From Terramyces sp. JEL0728 (lineage: Eukaryota > Chytridiomycota > Chytridiomycetes > Rhizophydiales > Terramycetaceae): a DNA stretch of 64,000 nucleotides. The position numbers and the translations under genes are program-made. The notes under the pieces were generated by a model, which worked only from the letters and a program-made list of their open reading frames with translations, was not told the origin of the DNA and ran no database searches. This document shows positions 1 through 10,737 of the stretch, one piece after another; the stretch's first letter is position 1; every line of letters starts with the position of its first letter. The stretch spans positions 1 to 64,000 of the forward strand of contig JADIIU010000055.1 in NCBI GenBank assembly GCA_027603945.1, written 5' to 3'.

Positions 1-635
1 GAGACTGAGCACAAGTTGTTGAATGGGTTAGAGTCAGAACCACATCCGCCAGCACAGTTTCCACCTTGATCTGGGATGATACCGTAGTAGATGTATCCAG
101 AGCCGTTTTGGATGGTTCCGTGGTAGGCACAGAATTCTTGGCACGAGCTGCTACCTTGCATGGTGATGGAAATACCTGGAGCAAAGTGGATTGCATAATA
201 GGTGTTTGCATCTGCAGCAGGGACTTTTCCAGATGAGATCAAGCTCTTGAGAGTGGTTTGCAAAGTGGAATCGTCAAGGGTTCCAGTTGCTGCACCAGTG
301 TAGTCGTAGGATCCGATAAAGCTGCCACGTCCAATGGATTGAGTTTGAGTGTTGTATTGCGACAACATGTCAAACAATGCAGAGTCGGTTACACCAGTGT
401 AGAATTGGTTGATTTGAGAAGCGTATTGAACCTTGGATTGTCCTCCCCAGAAGATGGTGAATACCTTGACGTTGGAGATGACTGGACCACCGTAGTAGAC
501 CAACTTTGCACCAGCTGGAGCTGCAGCATTTTGAATACCAGCAGAGTTGTGTGGGCGAGAAAGGTGGTGGACATTGTTTGGCTTGGTGGTTGCCAAAGCC
601 ATTGAGACAAGAGTAGCTGCTGCAAGGAATTTCAT
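1..635 (-). CDS. Secreted EXORDIUM/phosphate-induced-like protein, 3' end outside window
   Basis: An open frame runs from the ATG at 635-633 to the window edge with no stop, so the C-terminus is missing (211 codons seen). Residues 1-15 (MKFLAAATLVSMALA) are a classical signal peptide. The mature part has 'YYGGPVISNVKVFTIFWGG', then 'YNTQTQSIGRGSF', 'YYAIHFAPGISI' and a Cys-rich 'SCQEFCAYHGT' segment. This pattern matches the EXORDIUM/PHI-1-like extracellular proteins as I know them. The function in fungi is unclear; it is probably a wall or secreted protein. Codon use is strongly biased and regular, and a good TATA box lies 36-43 bp before the start, which suggests high expression. No intron is seen in the visible part. 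The family call is moderate; secretion is well supported. Confidence 0.7.
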   Translation of the reverse strand, partial: MKFLAAATLVSMALATTKPNNVHHLSRPHNSAGIQNAAAPAGAKLVYYGGPVISNVKVFTIFWGGQSKVQYASQINQFYTGVTDSALFDMLSQYNTQTQSIGRGSFIGSYDYTGAATGTLDDSTLQTTLKSLISSGKVPAADANTYYAIHFAPGISITMQGSSSCQEFCAYHGTIQNGSGYIYYGIIPDQGGNCAGGCGSDSNPFNNLCSV

Positions 636-1290
636 TTTATTGTATGATGATAATTAAACTGCTCTCACGACTTTTATACCAGTGATATCGGCGCTACAGG
701 GATATCATAATAGTCTCTTACAGTCGCGGTCTCAGCTTTACATGCGTTAGCCTTGCGTTTCGCGGTTCACAACAGAAATCTGTAAACAATATTGTGGTTT
801 GTCGTTTACAAAATTGGTTCGCTCTACTTTTTAGATCATTGCAAGTTTGCGATCTGCTACTTTTGTTTGGGAATTTGAGGATAGAAACGATAATAAAATA
901 GCCAGCATTCGTTAGGTTCGGGACTTGAGGTTCAATCATGAACCCAACCCACCACAGCATACAAGGCGCCGAGTCAGAGATTGATGGGTAATTCAAAAGG
1001 ATTAAACTTGCAAAGCCGTCCAGCTTGTAACGGGTTAATAGTGATCGGCTATTGTATATATTTTTGTCATCTTCCAGATGAAATCTCCCAATATATTTTT
1101 AGATTTCCCAATGCACAGATCAAACTGCCCAGAAACTGAGAGGCTTGGAGGACATTGACATCAATTTAATCTGGGTGCACATCTACATTTTCAAAGAAAT
1201 GAATGCATTGTCAATTGTCCAGCTTGGGAAACAGTGCCGGCTGAATGAAAACAAATCGGATTCGCAAGTTTGAACCTGGTGCGAGGTTTA
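636..1290. other. Intergenic region upstream of the EXORDIUM-like gene
   Basis: This holds the promoter of the gene ending at 635 and the 3' flank of the ABC transporter that stops at 1291. Apart from the TATA box, I see a short inverted repeat GGTTC...GAACC at 930-945 and no tRNA-like fold. A 92-codon minus-strand open frame (718-996) has no recognisable content and is probably chance. Confidence 0.5.
671..678 (-). promoter_or_regulatory. TATA box of the EXORDIUM-like gene
   Basis: On the minus strand the bases read TATAAAAG, with the first T 43 nt upstream of the A of the ATG at 635. If transcription starts about 30 nt downstream of the TATA box, the 5' leader would be only about a dozen bases. 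Confidence 0.6.
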
Positions 1291-4200
1291 TTAAAAAGGC
1301 TGAAGGATGTTGGAGTCATTGGAGAATACCAATTCGTGTATAAATGCTTCATTAGCTGTACCAGAGCTTTTCACCAATTCTGCAAATACGGAATCGGTCG
1401 ATAGAAGATTTCTAGGAGAATCGTTTTCAACTAATCTCCCAGCATCTAAAACCATAATTTTATCAAACCCAACTATAGAACTCAACCTATGAGCAATTGC
1501 AATGACCGTCGATGTTTTAAATTCATGGAGCAAGAGTTTCTGTATCAGCTTTTCGGTCTCCACATCAATTGACGCAGTAGCTTCATCAACAATCAGGATT
1601 TTCGGTTGAACTAGCATCGCCCTGGCCAAACAGAGCAGCTGCTTCTGCCCTACAGATAGGTTATCACCACCATTCGCAATTTCCATCGACAGCTTACTTG
1701 GGGTCTCATTGACGTAATCTTTCATTTTCACCAGCTCCAGCGCATTCCATATTTCATGGTCAGAATATTTGCTGTTTACATCGAGGTTGTCACGCAGAGT
1801 GCCAGAAAACATTGTAGGGTCTTGTGGAACGATTTGTAGTCTTCCTCGAAGCGTTTTCAGTCCTACTTTGCAAATATCTACGTTACGAATGATTACCTTG
1901 GCCATCGATGGTGATTTGTCCCGCGTAAATATCAACCATTCGAAATATGGCAGATACTAGAGTTGATTTCCCAGACCCTGTCCTGCCGCAAATTCCTACT
2001 TTAGTGCCAGCAGGAATAACCACAGAAAGATCTTTAATAACCGGATGGTCTTGTCGGTTCTTGTAGCGAATGTCGACATCTCGGAATTCAATGCAACCCT
2101 TCCTCGGCCAGTCCCATCTTTTTGGATCGGATTCCATTATATAGTCCGGCTCTTTTGGTAGATTGTAAGCATAATGGTAAACTCGTTCAAAGCAGTTGAA
2201 TTCAGACTCTAGATTCCCTAGACTAACCAGAAACTGAAAAATACCTGACAAGTTCAAAGCAGAAGTAATAGCCAGACCCGCTATGCCTCCCGGGGCATTC
2301 TGCCAAGTGACTAGTAGGCAGACGCAAAGTGTTACGATTGTAGTCAGTACATTGAGCCTTAAGTTTACCCATAGTGAAATAAAGACATGAAGGAACTGCG
2401 CAGAAAGGAATTTATCCAAAATTAGCGATTGGTTGCGACAAAACATCTCAACTTGGCGGAATGCATTGATGGTATCAATACCAGCTAATGTTTGAGAGGT
2501 ATGAGCATCAAGAGGGCTTTTGCGGAGCGAAACCAAACGCTTCAACTCCAGGTTGGATTTCTGGAAAAAACTAAAGATGAAAAAGTCCATAGTTCCCACT
2601 GCAGCCAGTATTACGAGTAAATATGGGTTTGATTGAACAATTAAAACCGCAGAACACAATATTTCAATCATTTTGTCATTCAAATCACTAATGACAGCTT
2701 GAAGTTGCCAATCCAAGGAGAACTATAATTAGATCTTATTACGATATCCGTCGTTAATCTGTTGAGGATCCTGCCAACCGGAGTCGAGTCAAAAAATGAA
2801 ATCGGAGAATGGAATAAACCATTCAATGCTAAATTGTGCATTTCGGTAGATAGTTTTGTCGTACCAAATCCTATCATCAACATGAGTGAGAGCCCCACAA
2901 TTTGCACGCTCCCAAGGATCGAGTATTGCAAGATAAAACTGTCCGACTGTCCGCTAGAGTTATCAGAGTAAATGGAAAGCATAATATTTTGCCAAGTATA
3001 GGTAACTCCGAAAAGGATGCTTCCGACAACAAAGCTGATCAAATGCTGCCTGCCAAACAATCCTACGTAATTAAAGTACATTGAAGATTTGATCGATCCA
3101 GTGTTTCTTTCTTCTTCTTCCAAGATTGACACTCCTTTTTCATCTTGTAATGTCACTGCTACTGTGCTATCACTTTCCTTTGCCTGTTCTACCTCTTCTG
3201 CTTTGTAGTCTTTCATGATCTTTTGGAAATCGGAATTATGTTCCAGCAACTCCTCAAAGGTGTCGAATCCTTTAACCTTTCCATTATCCACCAACAGCAC
3301 CTTATCAAAATTTTGGAGCAGCTCCAACTTGTGGGTGGCCATGAGAACAGTTTTTTGGCCACAGAAGGATTTTATCGTCGATTGAAATACGGCTGTTCCA
3401 ACTCTTGAATCCAGCGAAGACAGTGGGTCATCCAAAAGATAAATATCAGAATCGGAATATATAGCGCGTGCTAATGCCAATCTAGACTTTTGTCCGCCTG
3501 TTTTAGTTAATGATAACCTGATAAAGAAACACCATTCTCTCCAATTTCGGTTTTAATCCCATCACGCATAATTTCCAAATCGCTTGCCATTGCGGAAGCT
3601 GAAATCGCCTTTTCAATTCTGACTCGGTCATATTCATTTCCAAACATAATATTTTCTTCCACTGTACATGATTGGATCCATGGCACTTGTGCACAGTACG
3701 CGATAGTGCCGTTAATTTCAAGTTGGCCTTGAGATTTTATCATATTTCCTAATATAGCGGAAAACACCGAAGTTTTCCCACTTCCAACATTACCAACAAT
3801 TGCAATATGCGTTCCTCTTTTGATTTTCAGGTCAAGCTCCAGTTGGAATGACTGTTCGTTTGCCTTGTCTTTCTGAGGATATTGGAAACTTGCTATGTTT
3901 AAATCGATGGAAATGTCGCTGCAAGTTGAGCCAACAGCTTCCTTATTTTCAGTCATGAGGAACCCAGATATCCTGTCCAAAGAAACTTTAAAGTTGGTGA
4001 ATCTCTGGGCAATCAATCCCGAGAGTTTCATTGGAGCATTCAACTGGTAGATCAAAGCCATTGCTGGGAAGATTACATTCGCAGACAAATTCGCTTGTCC
4101 GACGTTAGCTGCATAGATTGCGAAACAAAGTACAGGAAGGATAAATGGAGTCATGTTTGTAAATCCTTGGGTGAATAAAAAGATTAAAAGTAGTATTCCT

Positions 4201-5246
4201 AACGATCGATATTCTGAGAGCCTTAGTTCTCTAATCTTCTTTTCTTGCAGTTCTTCAATTGCCATGTATTTCACAAATTTCATCCCCATTAATGCTTCGC
4301 GCAACGCGTTCGATCTTTTGTCTATATAGCCGAATATGTCTTTTACATGCTGTGTTGAGAGCGGTGCCGAAATGATGTTCAGGAATACTGACATGATCAA
4401 CACTCCAAGTGCTCCATAAAACGCGCTATTCAGTAAAATATACAAAGAGTAGAGCACCCAGCCGATTTGAAGAGGCGTGCCCCACATCTGGTGTATTAGC
4501 ACAAACCCTTTTGCCAAATTTTCTGCATCGACATTTATCATAGTGAGAGTTTTACCTTCGCTGAATTCAAGCTTGCTGGTAGAAGATAAAGAAAACGACT
4601 TTTCATATATGGCACTGCTTGCGATTGAAAGTACCCTGGTGAGTATTATCCGTTCAAATGAAGCGACCATAGTGGTAACAAGGGTGCTTGCTAGTTTGGA
4701 TAGAAATAGTAGAACTGACAGCCAGTATCCATTGCTGATCCATGAAGGTTCACCGCCAAGAAAGAACAGCAACTGCTGCAAGAGATTAGGCACCAAATAT
4801 AAATCAAGCGCGATGCCAAAAAGTTGAAGAATACCATAAGCAGCGCTATATTAGTGGTAAATTACAAGTGCCAGGATATTCCCCCAAGAATGGCTTTGAT
4901 AAACTCGATTTTTTCTGGCTTTATCCAAAACCTGGCCAAATATCTCTGCATATCCAAAGCTTTATACTTTTTATTAAGGTTGTACAGGTCTTGTTCTTGT
5001 AGAGGTGCACGATATCCTTTTTGCAGCAGCGATGTGATCCAACCAACTGTGACGAACGAAAATAAATTCCACTGGATTTCGGCTCTATCCGAGTCGCACT
5101 CTTTCATCATCAATGCTTCACTGCTCTCCCAGTTTAAATAGGGGTAGCGAAGCATTGTGACAGTTCCTTTGATTCTGTCCAAAATTTCACCAAAGACTGC
5201 GAAAACACCAGCTAACGAAAAGTGCTGCTTTAAATATTTTAACCAT
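1291..5246 (-). CDS. ABCC/MRP-type ABC transporter, full-size
   Basis: An ATP-driven exporter of the MRP (ABCC) family, with two membrane domains and two nucleotide-binding domains. NBD1 has Walker A GNVGSGKTS, signature LSGGQKSR and Walker B IYLLDDPLSSLD (Asp instead of the catalytic Glu, as is usual in MRPs). NBD2 has GRTGSGKST, LSVGQKQ and ILIVDEATASID. Exons are 5244-5246, 4866-5224, 3518-4845, 2743-3497, 1897-2722 and 1291-1877 (1285 aa). The introns are 19, 20, 20, 20 and 19 nt. The internal four restore canonical motifs, for example LSG|GQKSR and IDGQ|DICKVG. The first exon as modelled is only the ATG (5246-5244), followed by a 19-nt intron. An alternative start without that intron is the ATG at 5155. 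No long TMD0 is seen, so it is a short-type ABCC. It sits head to tail with the unknown gene upstream. Confidence 0.9.
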
Positions 5247-5276
5247 GATTTATTCAATGGAACTTTATTCGAAATG

Positions 5277-5834
5277 TCAGTTGAGTTGTGGAAACACGTC
5301 CATTTCAGCAGGTAGAAAAAGCAACAGTTGTTTAAAGTACATTGCGGCTTGCAAGTACCCAGCTTTCAAAGTCATTTCAAATATCTGTAATGTAGAAACA
5401 ACATTCATGGAAATAATTGGGGCTGACAAGCACGTAAATCTGTTCTTGTTTGCCATAATCACAATCGAATCTTGATCTACATTAGACAACAGCTGAATCC
5501 AAAAATCTTGGGATAACTTTGACAACTTTTTAGTTGCTATTACTTTCATGATTATCTTTAGTGATAGCTGCTGTGTCATTTTGTAATTGAGATTTTCAAT
5601 CAATTTGAACTGCTGTCTGTCAACCAACTGCGATACAACAGTATCAGTAATCACAGTTTTTACATTTACAATTTTTGATACATCTACCCTGGTTTTTGAT
5701 TCCAAGAGTGCATTTGCGGAAATTATCTGACAGAGCTTTAAATTAGATTTGAAAGCAAATCGCAAGTTTTGGTAGTCAGTGATTGGCAACTGCTTGCCGA
5801 TTAACTGTAGTTCGTTCGTGAGGATATCTAGCAT
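5277..5834 (-). CDS. Hypothetical protein, 185 aa
   Basis: A single uninterrupted frame from ATG 5834 to TGA at 5277, directly upstream of and co-oriented with the ABC transporter. I do not recognise the family. The N-terminus (LPITDYQNLRFAFKSNLKL) vaguely resembles the start of F-box-like proteins, and the rest is predicted helical with regularly spaced Leu/Ile, but no repeat or motif is convincing. There are no signal peptide or membrane segments. It shares a 112-bp divergent upstream region with the epoxide hydrolase at 5947. It could be a diverged ankyrin or helical-repeat protein, but nothing in the sequence proves it. Confidence 0.5.
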   Translation of the reverse strand: MLDILTNELQLIGKQLPITDYQNLRFAFKSNLKLCQIISANALLESKTRVDVSKIVNVKTVITDTVVSQLVDRQQFKLIENLNYKMTQQLSLKIIMKVIATKKLSKLSQDFWIQLLSNVDQDSIVIMANKNRFTCLSAPIISMNVVSTLQIFEMTLKAGYLQAAMYFKQLLLFLPAEMDVFPQLN

Positions 5835-5946
5835 AGTTTACATTAGGTTTGGTGAAATTTGGTGGATTTTATAATTATTGCTGAGTCACCCTATTCATCC
5901 TGCCAAAATCATGTGACTTGTAAATTCTTTCAGCCAAAAGTTACAG

Positions 5947-7128
5947 ATGATTCAGCAATTCAAATTTGCTTTGCAGGACGATGAAATCAATGTTTTGAAA
6001 TCCAAGCTTGATGCTGCGAAATACCCACAGACTATTGACGGTGTAAATGATGGTACAGATCCTGTCGCTTTAAAATCGATGGCCAGCAAATGGAGCAACT
6101 ACGATTTTACAAAGCTTCAATCCAAAATAAACAAATACCCTCATTTTAAAACCGAAATTGATGGAATCGATCTTCACTTTGTTCATATCAAAAACAATGG
6201 ACAACCCATCTTGTTATTGCATGGATGGCCAGGCAGTTTCTTGGAATTCTGGGATTTGATTCCGCTATTAGATAATTTTGATCTGGTCATCCCATCACTT
6301 CCTGGATTTGGATTCTCTTCTGCACCAACTGAATCTGGATACGGCATTGACGAATTTGCAGCGATATTCAACAAGCTGATGGCTAAATTGGGATATAACG
6401 AATATACAGCTCAAGGCGGCGATTGGGGCGGTATAATTTGCAAAGTATTGGCTATAAATCATCAGGAATGCCGAGGGATTCATGTGAATTTCGTTCCAAC
6501 GGCTGGAGGCCATTTAAATAGTATCAAAATGCTCTTGCCCTCAATTATTTTGAAATTATTCGGATATACGCAACGGGAAATCAATGGAATGAGGAAATCT
6601 ATAAAGCATTTGCTTTTTGGAACTGGATACATGCTGATTCAAGCTACAAAGCCAATGTCGGTTTCATTCGGATTGTCTGATTCCCCAGTTGGCCTGCTTG
6701 GCTATTTATTGGAAAAGTATCATGATTGGCCAGCTAAGCTTTTGACAGATGAACAAATCCTTGACATTGTATCTCTTTATTGGTTTACAAACTCAATCTC
6801 ATCTTCAATGCGCATCTATAAGGAATATTTCAATAGATATGGGATCAATTCTATCAGGTATTGCCCCAAACCAACGGCTGTTGTGATGAACGATCATGAA
6901 CTGTTTGTATTTCCCAAATCTTTTGTAGCCAGATCATACAACCTGGTGCAATGGAAGGAACATAACAAGGGGCATTTTCTAGCAATGGAAGATCCTCACA
7001 CCTTGGCCGCTGAACTAAAGAAATTTGTGAACGGGTTTCCTTATAGACGAAATATCGGATTGGCTTGTTGGCGATTTCCTGGATTCATTCGTAGTTTCAT
7101 TAAAGCCAAATTCTCAATCAACAAGTAA
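5947..7128 (+). CDS. Epoxide hydrolase, alpha/beta fold, with EHN domain
   Basis: Hydrolyses epoxides to diols. The N-terminal EHN lid (about residues 1-85) precedes the alpha/beta-hydrolase core. The oxyanion-hole motif HGWPGS lies near residue 92, and the nucleophile Asp is in GGDWGG near 155. Ring-opening Tyr candidates are in the lid region. The acid is probably the Asp of VMNDHE, and the catalytic His is in GHFLAMEDP. The frame has 393 codons with no intron, which is unusual here, where most genes longer than 1 kb are split. Length and domain order are normal for fungal and bacterial microsomal-type epoxide hydrolases. The basic C-terminal tail (about 25 aa) is extra. The lack of introns could reflect acquisition from bacteria, but base composition does not stand out. 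Confidence 0.88.
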   Translation: MIQQFKFALQDDEINVLKSKLDAAKYPQTIDGVNDGTDPVALKSMASKWSNYDFTKLQSKINKYPHFKTEIDGIDLHFVHIKNNGQPILLLHGWPGSFLEFWDLIPLLDNFDLVIPSLPGFGFSSAPTESGYGIDEFAAIFNKLMAKLGYNEYTAQGGDWGGIICKVLAINHQECRGIHVNFVPTAGGHLNSIKMLLPSIILKLFGYTQREINGMRKSIKHLLFGTGYMLIQATKPMSVSFGLSDSPVGLLGYLLEKYHDWPAKLLTDEQILDIVSLYWFTNSISSSMRIYKEYFNRYGINSIRYCPKPTAVVMNDHELFVFPKSFVARSYNLVQWKEHNKGHFLAMEDPHTLAAELKKFVNGFPYRRNIGLACWRFPGFIRSFIKAKFSINK

Positions 7129-7221
7129 TAAAGGAATGAATATTACCGTAAATAGATTCAATATGTGTAATGCAATAAATTCTTTGACTTTTTATTCTAC
7201 GGCAAACTTTAACCATCATTA

Positions 7222-8775
7222 CTATGCATTTAATTTGACTGTTTTTTCTTCAGTTGGATTATTGGTATCTGGCCTTAAAGGAACTTCTGTTGTTACCAGT
7301 TGTGCTTTCTTTATAACTGGCGGCCCTTGCTTTACCAATTCTTTTGTGAAATCTCTGAGATACTGGTATAATATAATCATTACTAGGGTTACTACTTGCT
7401 CTAGAAAAAAGAAAATTCCTGCACTTGCTAATGCTGACATATCATTTTCCAGGAATAGAGTGGTTTTAGCAACAACAAAAAACCCAACATATGTAATTAT
7501 GGCGATTATTTGTACTAGAAAAAGCAGTATTACAATTCGATATTTGGAAATCAACGATTTTAAAGTCATTTGTTGGTGTTTCTTTTTTTGCAGTCTCGAA
7601 TATTGATCAGCAATTGTCATAAATAATGCAATCATTGGTAACAGATTGAATATAAAAGTAAAGAATATATAGCTATCGATAAAGTATAGCTGGAGCTGCG
7701 ACACCCCGTTCAGCAATACAAAGTTTAAAGTTATCCCTGCGATTGTAGCTAAAAATAAAGGCAGCATTGCGACAATATAAAATATCACTAGTCCATATAT
7801 AATAATTTTCTTAAATACTACCGAATAGATATTGAAGAATCTAAAAATGATATCCGCTGCAAAATAGTTTGAAAATAAATATGGGAGCCGTCCAAACAGC
7901 AATAATATTTGCAGAGTATATACGCTATCACTATCCAAAATATAATATACGTAATACAGCTGCGCCAATGAACGTGTAAAGTTGCATAATGTAATTCCAA
8001 TACTCAGAACTGTTATTTTTTCCTTCTTGACATTGATTGTATAGTGTAAAAGGTATAAAAAGCATACAGCAGATCCAACCATCCCAATAACTAAACCTGC
8101 AAGCCCCAATTTCTCGACAACAGTATGGTTATTGGGAACCAATTCGTATCCAGGTATATAAAATATCCACTCTGCAAAATTTCTTCCATTAGCAAACGTA
8201 ACTAGCGATACAGTGACATTCTTTAGTATATTCGAGTAATATTTTGTTGGTTGTTGAGGATTTATGCCAAACGCGTTCAGTTTTGTTTTACAATCAATAG
8301 TTTGATATATTGTAATATGAGTTCCATTGCAGATTGCTCCATATTCACACTTTCCTGTATTCAAATAGTACCCGGAATTGATTCCAAACATTTTCTGGCC
8401 AGCATACGTGTAATCGATTTTACAATAGCTGTTTCCATTCGCAGCTGTTGGAGCCGCATTATCTACAGTCCAGTGACTATCTAGCGAGGTGTAGAGAGAG
8501 CTTGCTACTCCATTTGAAAACGCCAGGTCGATTGAGGACAGGCAACAACCTGATCCATCCGCCTTTGGAAATGGGTCTAGCCCACAATCTCCGAGTAATC
8601 CCTGAGACAGCTGTGATGCATTTAATATGTAAAATGATACGGGTGGCCCTGTGCAGTCAAAGTTATTCCATAGTGATTCAAAAACAAGTGCCATAACTAG
8701 AAAAAATGTAACGTCATCCCAGATATGATTAGCGCTCACCAGTACAAAAAGCCTGCATGGGATGATAAGTGGCAT
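7222..8775 (-). CDS. Seven-helix membrane protein with Cys-rich extracellular domain
   Basis: 517 aa and intronless. A hydrophobic N-terminus (signal peptide, ending near residue 35) is followed by about 180 residues rich in Cys and N-glycosylation sites (CTGPP, CGLDPF, GCCLSS, CKIDY, CEYGAICNGT). Seven hydrophobic helices follow from about residue 222 to 485, and then a short Lys/Pro-containing tail of about 35 aa. The order (signal, Cys-rich ectodomain, 7TM, cytosolic tail) is GPCR-like, but I see no DRY or NPxxY motif and do not recognise a named family. A second possible start is the Met 27 residues in. It is convergent with the epoxide hydrolase (93 bp between stops). Confidence 0.65.
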   Translation of the reverse strand: MPLIIPCRLFVLVSANHIWDDVTFFLVMALVFESLWNNFDCTGPPVSFYILNASQLSQGLLGDCGLDPFPKADGSGCCLSSIDLAFSNGVASSLYTSLDSHWTVDNAAPTAANGNSYCKIDYTYAGQKMFGINSGYYLNTGKCEYGAICNGTHITIYQTIDCKTKLNAFGINPQQPTKYYSNILKNVTVSLVTFANGRNFAEWIFYIPGYELVPNNHTVVEKLGLAGLVIGMVGSAVCFLYLLHYTINVKKEKITVLSIGITLCNFTRSLAQLYYVYYILDSDSVYTLQILLLFGRLPYLFSNYFAADIIFRFFNIYSVVFKKIIIYGLVIFYIVAMLPLFLATIAGITLNFVLLNGVSQLQLYFIDSYIFFTFIFNLLPMIALFMTIADQYSRLQKKKHQQMTLKSLISKYRIVILLFLVQIIAIITYVGFFVVAKTTLFLENDMSALASAGIFFFLEQVVTLVMIILYQYLRDFTKELVKQGPPVIKKAQLVTTEVPLRPDTNNPTEEKTVKLNA

Positions 8776-9161
8776 TAAGAACTGCTTTGCTTGTCAAGTT
8801 GAGTCTTTGCAACATGGAACCATTTTGGAGCGAATTTTATGCGGTAACTTAACGGGTATTTTTGATATACCCCTGCCACTACAATACTTTGTAGAAGCTT
8901 AACCGGTTCAGGTATCAGAAGCAGACTGAATTTTGATTGAGATTAATGGTGAGTTGAAGGTATCTCGCGAAACTGACTGTCAAACGGTAATGACACCAAG
9001 CTGTATTGGTACAATCACGCACATCTCGCCAATCAGGAAATAGTATGTTATTTCACCATAGCCATTTTCTGGCTTAATAGATGGCAATGTGTCGCGTTTG
9101 TCATCAAACTTAACCATCACACCAGCTTAAATACCGTAGATTTGCCTGCCATTGAATATCA
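8776..9161. other. Divergent promoter region
   Basis: Lies between the 7TM gene (minus) and phosphoesterase 1 (plus). It holds a TATA-like element at 9126-9133 for the phosphoesterase. Nothing else was recognised; no RNA gene was seen. Confidence 0.5.
9126..9133 (+). promoter_or_regulatory. TATA-like element of phosphoesterase 1
   Basis: The sequence CTTAAATA lies 29-36 nt before the ATG at 9162, at the same spacing as the better TATA boxes elsewhere in the window. Confidence 0.35.
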
Positions 9162-10631
9162 ATGCAAGTGTTGTTAACAAGGAAATTATTATCGAATGAA
9201 ACAGTAAACACAAACCCCTCTAGGAAATTTGCATTAGGCGGAATTCTCTTGGTAACCTGTTTATGTACTGTCGGGCTCTACTATTATTACTTTATATATG
9301 ACGGAGGATACGTGAATTACAATGATATTGAACCAGACTATACTTTGAAGCTGCCAGACCCAAATATTACTGGGCTGCAACTAATCTTTGATCGAGAAAC
9401 CCCAGTTAATGACAAAATCAAGCATGTAGTGGTTGTCGTGCTAGGTAATCCCTGCTAATGTAGAAAACCGATCTTTCGATCATGTTTTTGGCAGCTTGAA
9501 AATGCAAGGAAAACCAGTTGATGGATTGCTTGGCAACGAAGCAAACCAAATGTACGACGGGACTATTGTACAAGTAAGAAAATCCAACAAAGAAATCAAC
9601 CAGTTTTGTCCTGGCCATTCAATGACTGATATAACTGAACAAATCTATGGGGAGAGAGGGGACGCTATCAACAAGACTGTCACAATGGATGGATTCGCAA
9701 AGAACACTGAAGATCATAGCTGGCGTTGGAGCGTAGATTATGCTCTTGACGATGTATTTGGTTATCACACTGCTGACACGCTTCCTGTAACATACAAACT
9801 AGCCCAAGAATATGCTATTATCGACCATTACTTTTGCTCAGTCCCTGGGTAACTTTAATTAATATAGACCTACCTGGCCAAACAGACATTTTGTCCACTG
9901 TGCTACTTCAAATGGGCTGGTTGACAATGACCACGAAGGACCCGATGGAGTGAAATGCAAGACAATGTTTCGCCAATTGGATGAACACAATATCACCTGG
10001 AGAATCTATGACGACAACAATGACTCTCCGCCTTTTACTTGGGAGTACAATGATGTCAGACAAGATGGGTATAGGCAACGACTACGGCCGTTTGAAGAGT
10101 ATTTCAGGGACGCAGCCTTAGGAAACCTGACTCAATACACTTAGTAATTCTTGTTAACCAAGCATTGATCCAAGAGAAAACTTTAATGACAATCATCCGC
10201 CTGCAAATTTGACCAACGGAGAAATATTCATCAAGAGGATATATGAAGCATTGAGAAATTCAAGCCATTGGGAAGAAAGCATGATGTTTATTACATACGA
10301 CGAGCATGGTGGTTTCTACGATCATGTCCCACCTCCCACAAATGTTCCAAGGCCAGACAACATCACAACTTATCCCAAATATCACGATTTCCATTTTACA
10401 CGGCTTGGTGTTCGTGTACCAGCAATTGCGATTTCTCCGTATACTCCAAAGAACAAGGTCTTTAAGAGCGGCTATGTCAATCGCCATGTTGAGCATAGCA
10501 GCATTCCAGGAACTCTAAAGAATATTTTCAATTTGACTGGTTACTTGACCAAACGGGATGAATGGGCGGTATCTTTACATCCGGCTTTTGGATTAGATAC
10601 GATGCGGACTGATTGCCCACTTTTTTTGTAA
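9162..10631 (+). CDS. Membrane-anchored phosphoesterase (phospholipase C / acid phosphatase family), copy 1
   Basis: Family PF04185-type metal-dependent phosphoesterase, 470 aa. A short cytosolic N-terminus and one membrane helix (about residues 25-48) make it a type II surface or vacuolar protein. The active-site motif ENRSFDHVFG is restored by splicing. Other family signatures are HYFCSVPGPTWPNR, YIDPRENF.DNHPP, FITYDEHGGFYDHVPPP and GVRVPAIAISPYTP. Exons are 9162-9444, 9464-9848, 9868-10143 and 10163-10631; all three introns are 19 nt. Copy 2 follows in tandem with introns at identical positions. A 395-nt tract spanning the end of exon 3, intron 3 and part of exon 4 is identical between the copies. 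The likely substrate is a phosphodiester or phosphomonoester, but specificity cannot be read from the sequence. Confidence 0.9.
9918..10312 (+). repeat. 395-nt tract identical to 11545-11939
   Basis: Every base, including synonymous sites and intron 3 (10144-10162), is the same as in the second phosphoesterase gene, at a constant offset of 1627. The flanking parts of both genes differ at many sites. Confidence 0.9.
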
Positions 10632-10737
10632 TTGAAGTTGATTGTAATATATCCATTTTAATTGGAGAGATCACATAATCTTTGGAACACGTTTTCTTTG
10701 GTTGGTGAAAAAGTTAAAAATTAACTTGGAATCGAAA

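Noticed and set aside
924..950. GGTTC...GAACC as a tRNA T-arm
   Set aside because: No acceptor, D or anticodon arms can be folded around it.
718..996. 92-codon minus-strand ORF in the promoter of the EXORDIUM-like gene
   Set aside because: No motif, odd composition, and it lies where promoter sequence is expected.
1878..5243. Multiple frameshifts and stops in the ABC transporter, suggesting a pseudogene
   Set aside because: Each break is removed exactly by a 19-20-nt GT...AG intron, and all NBD motifs are then intact.
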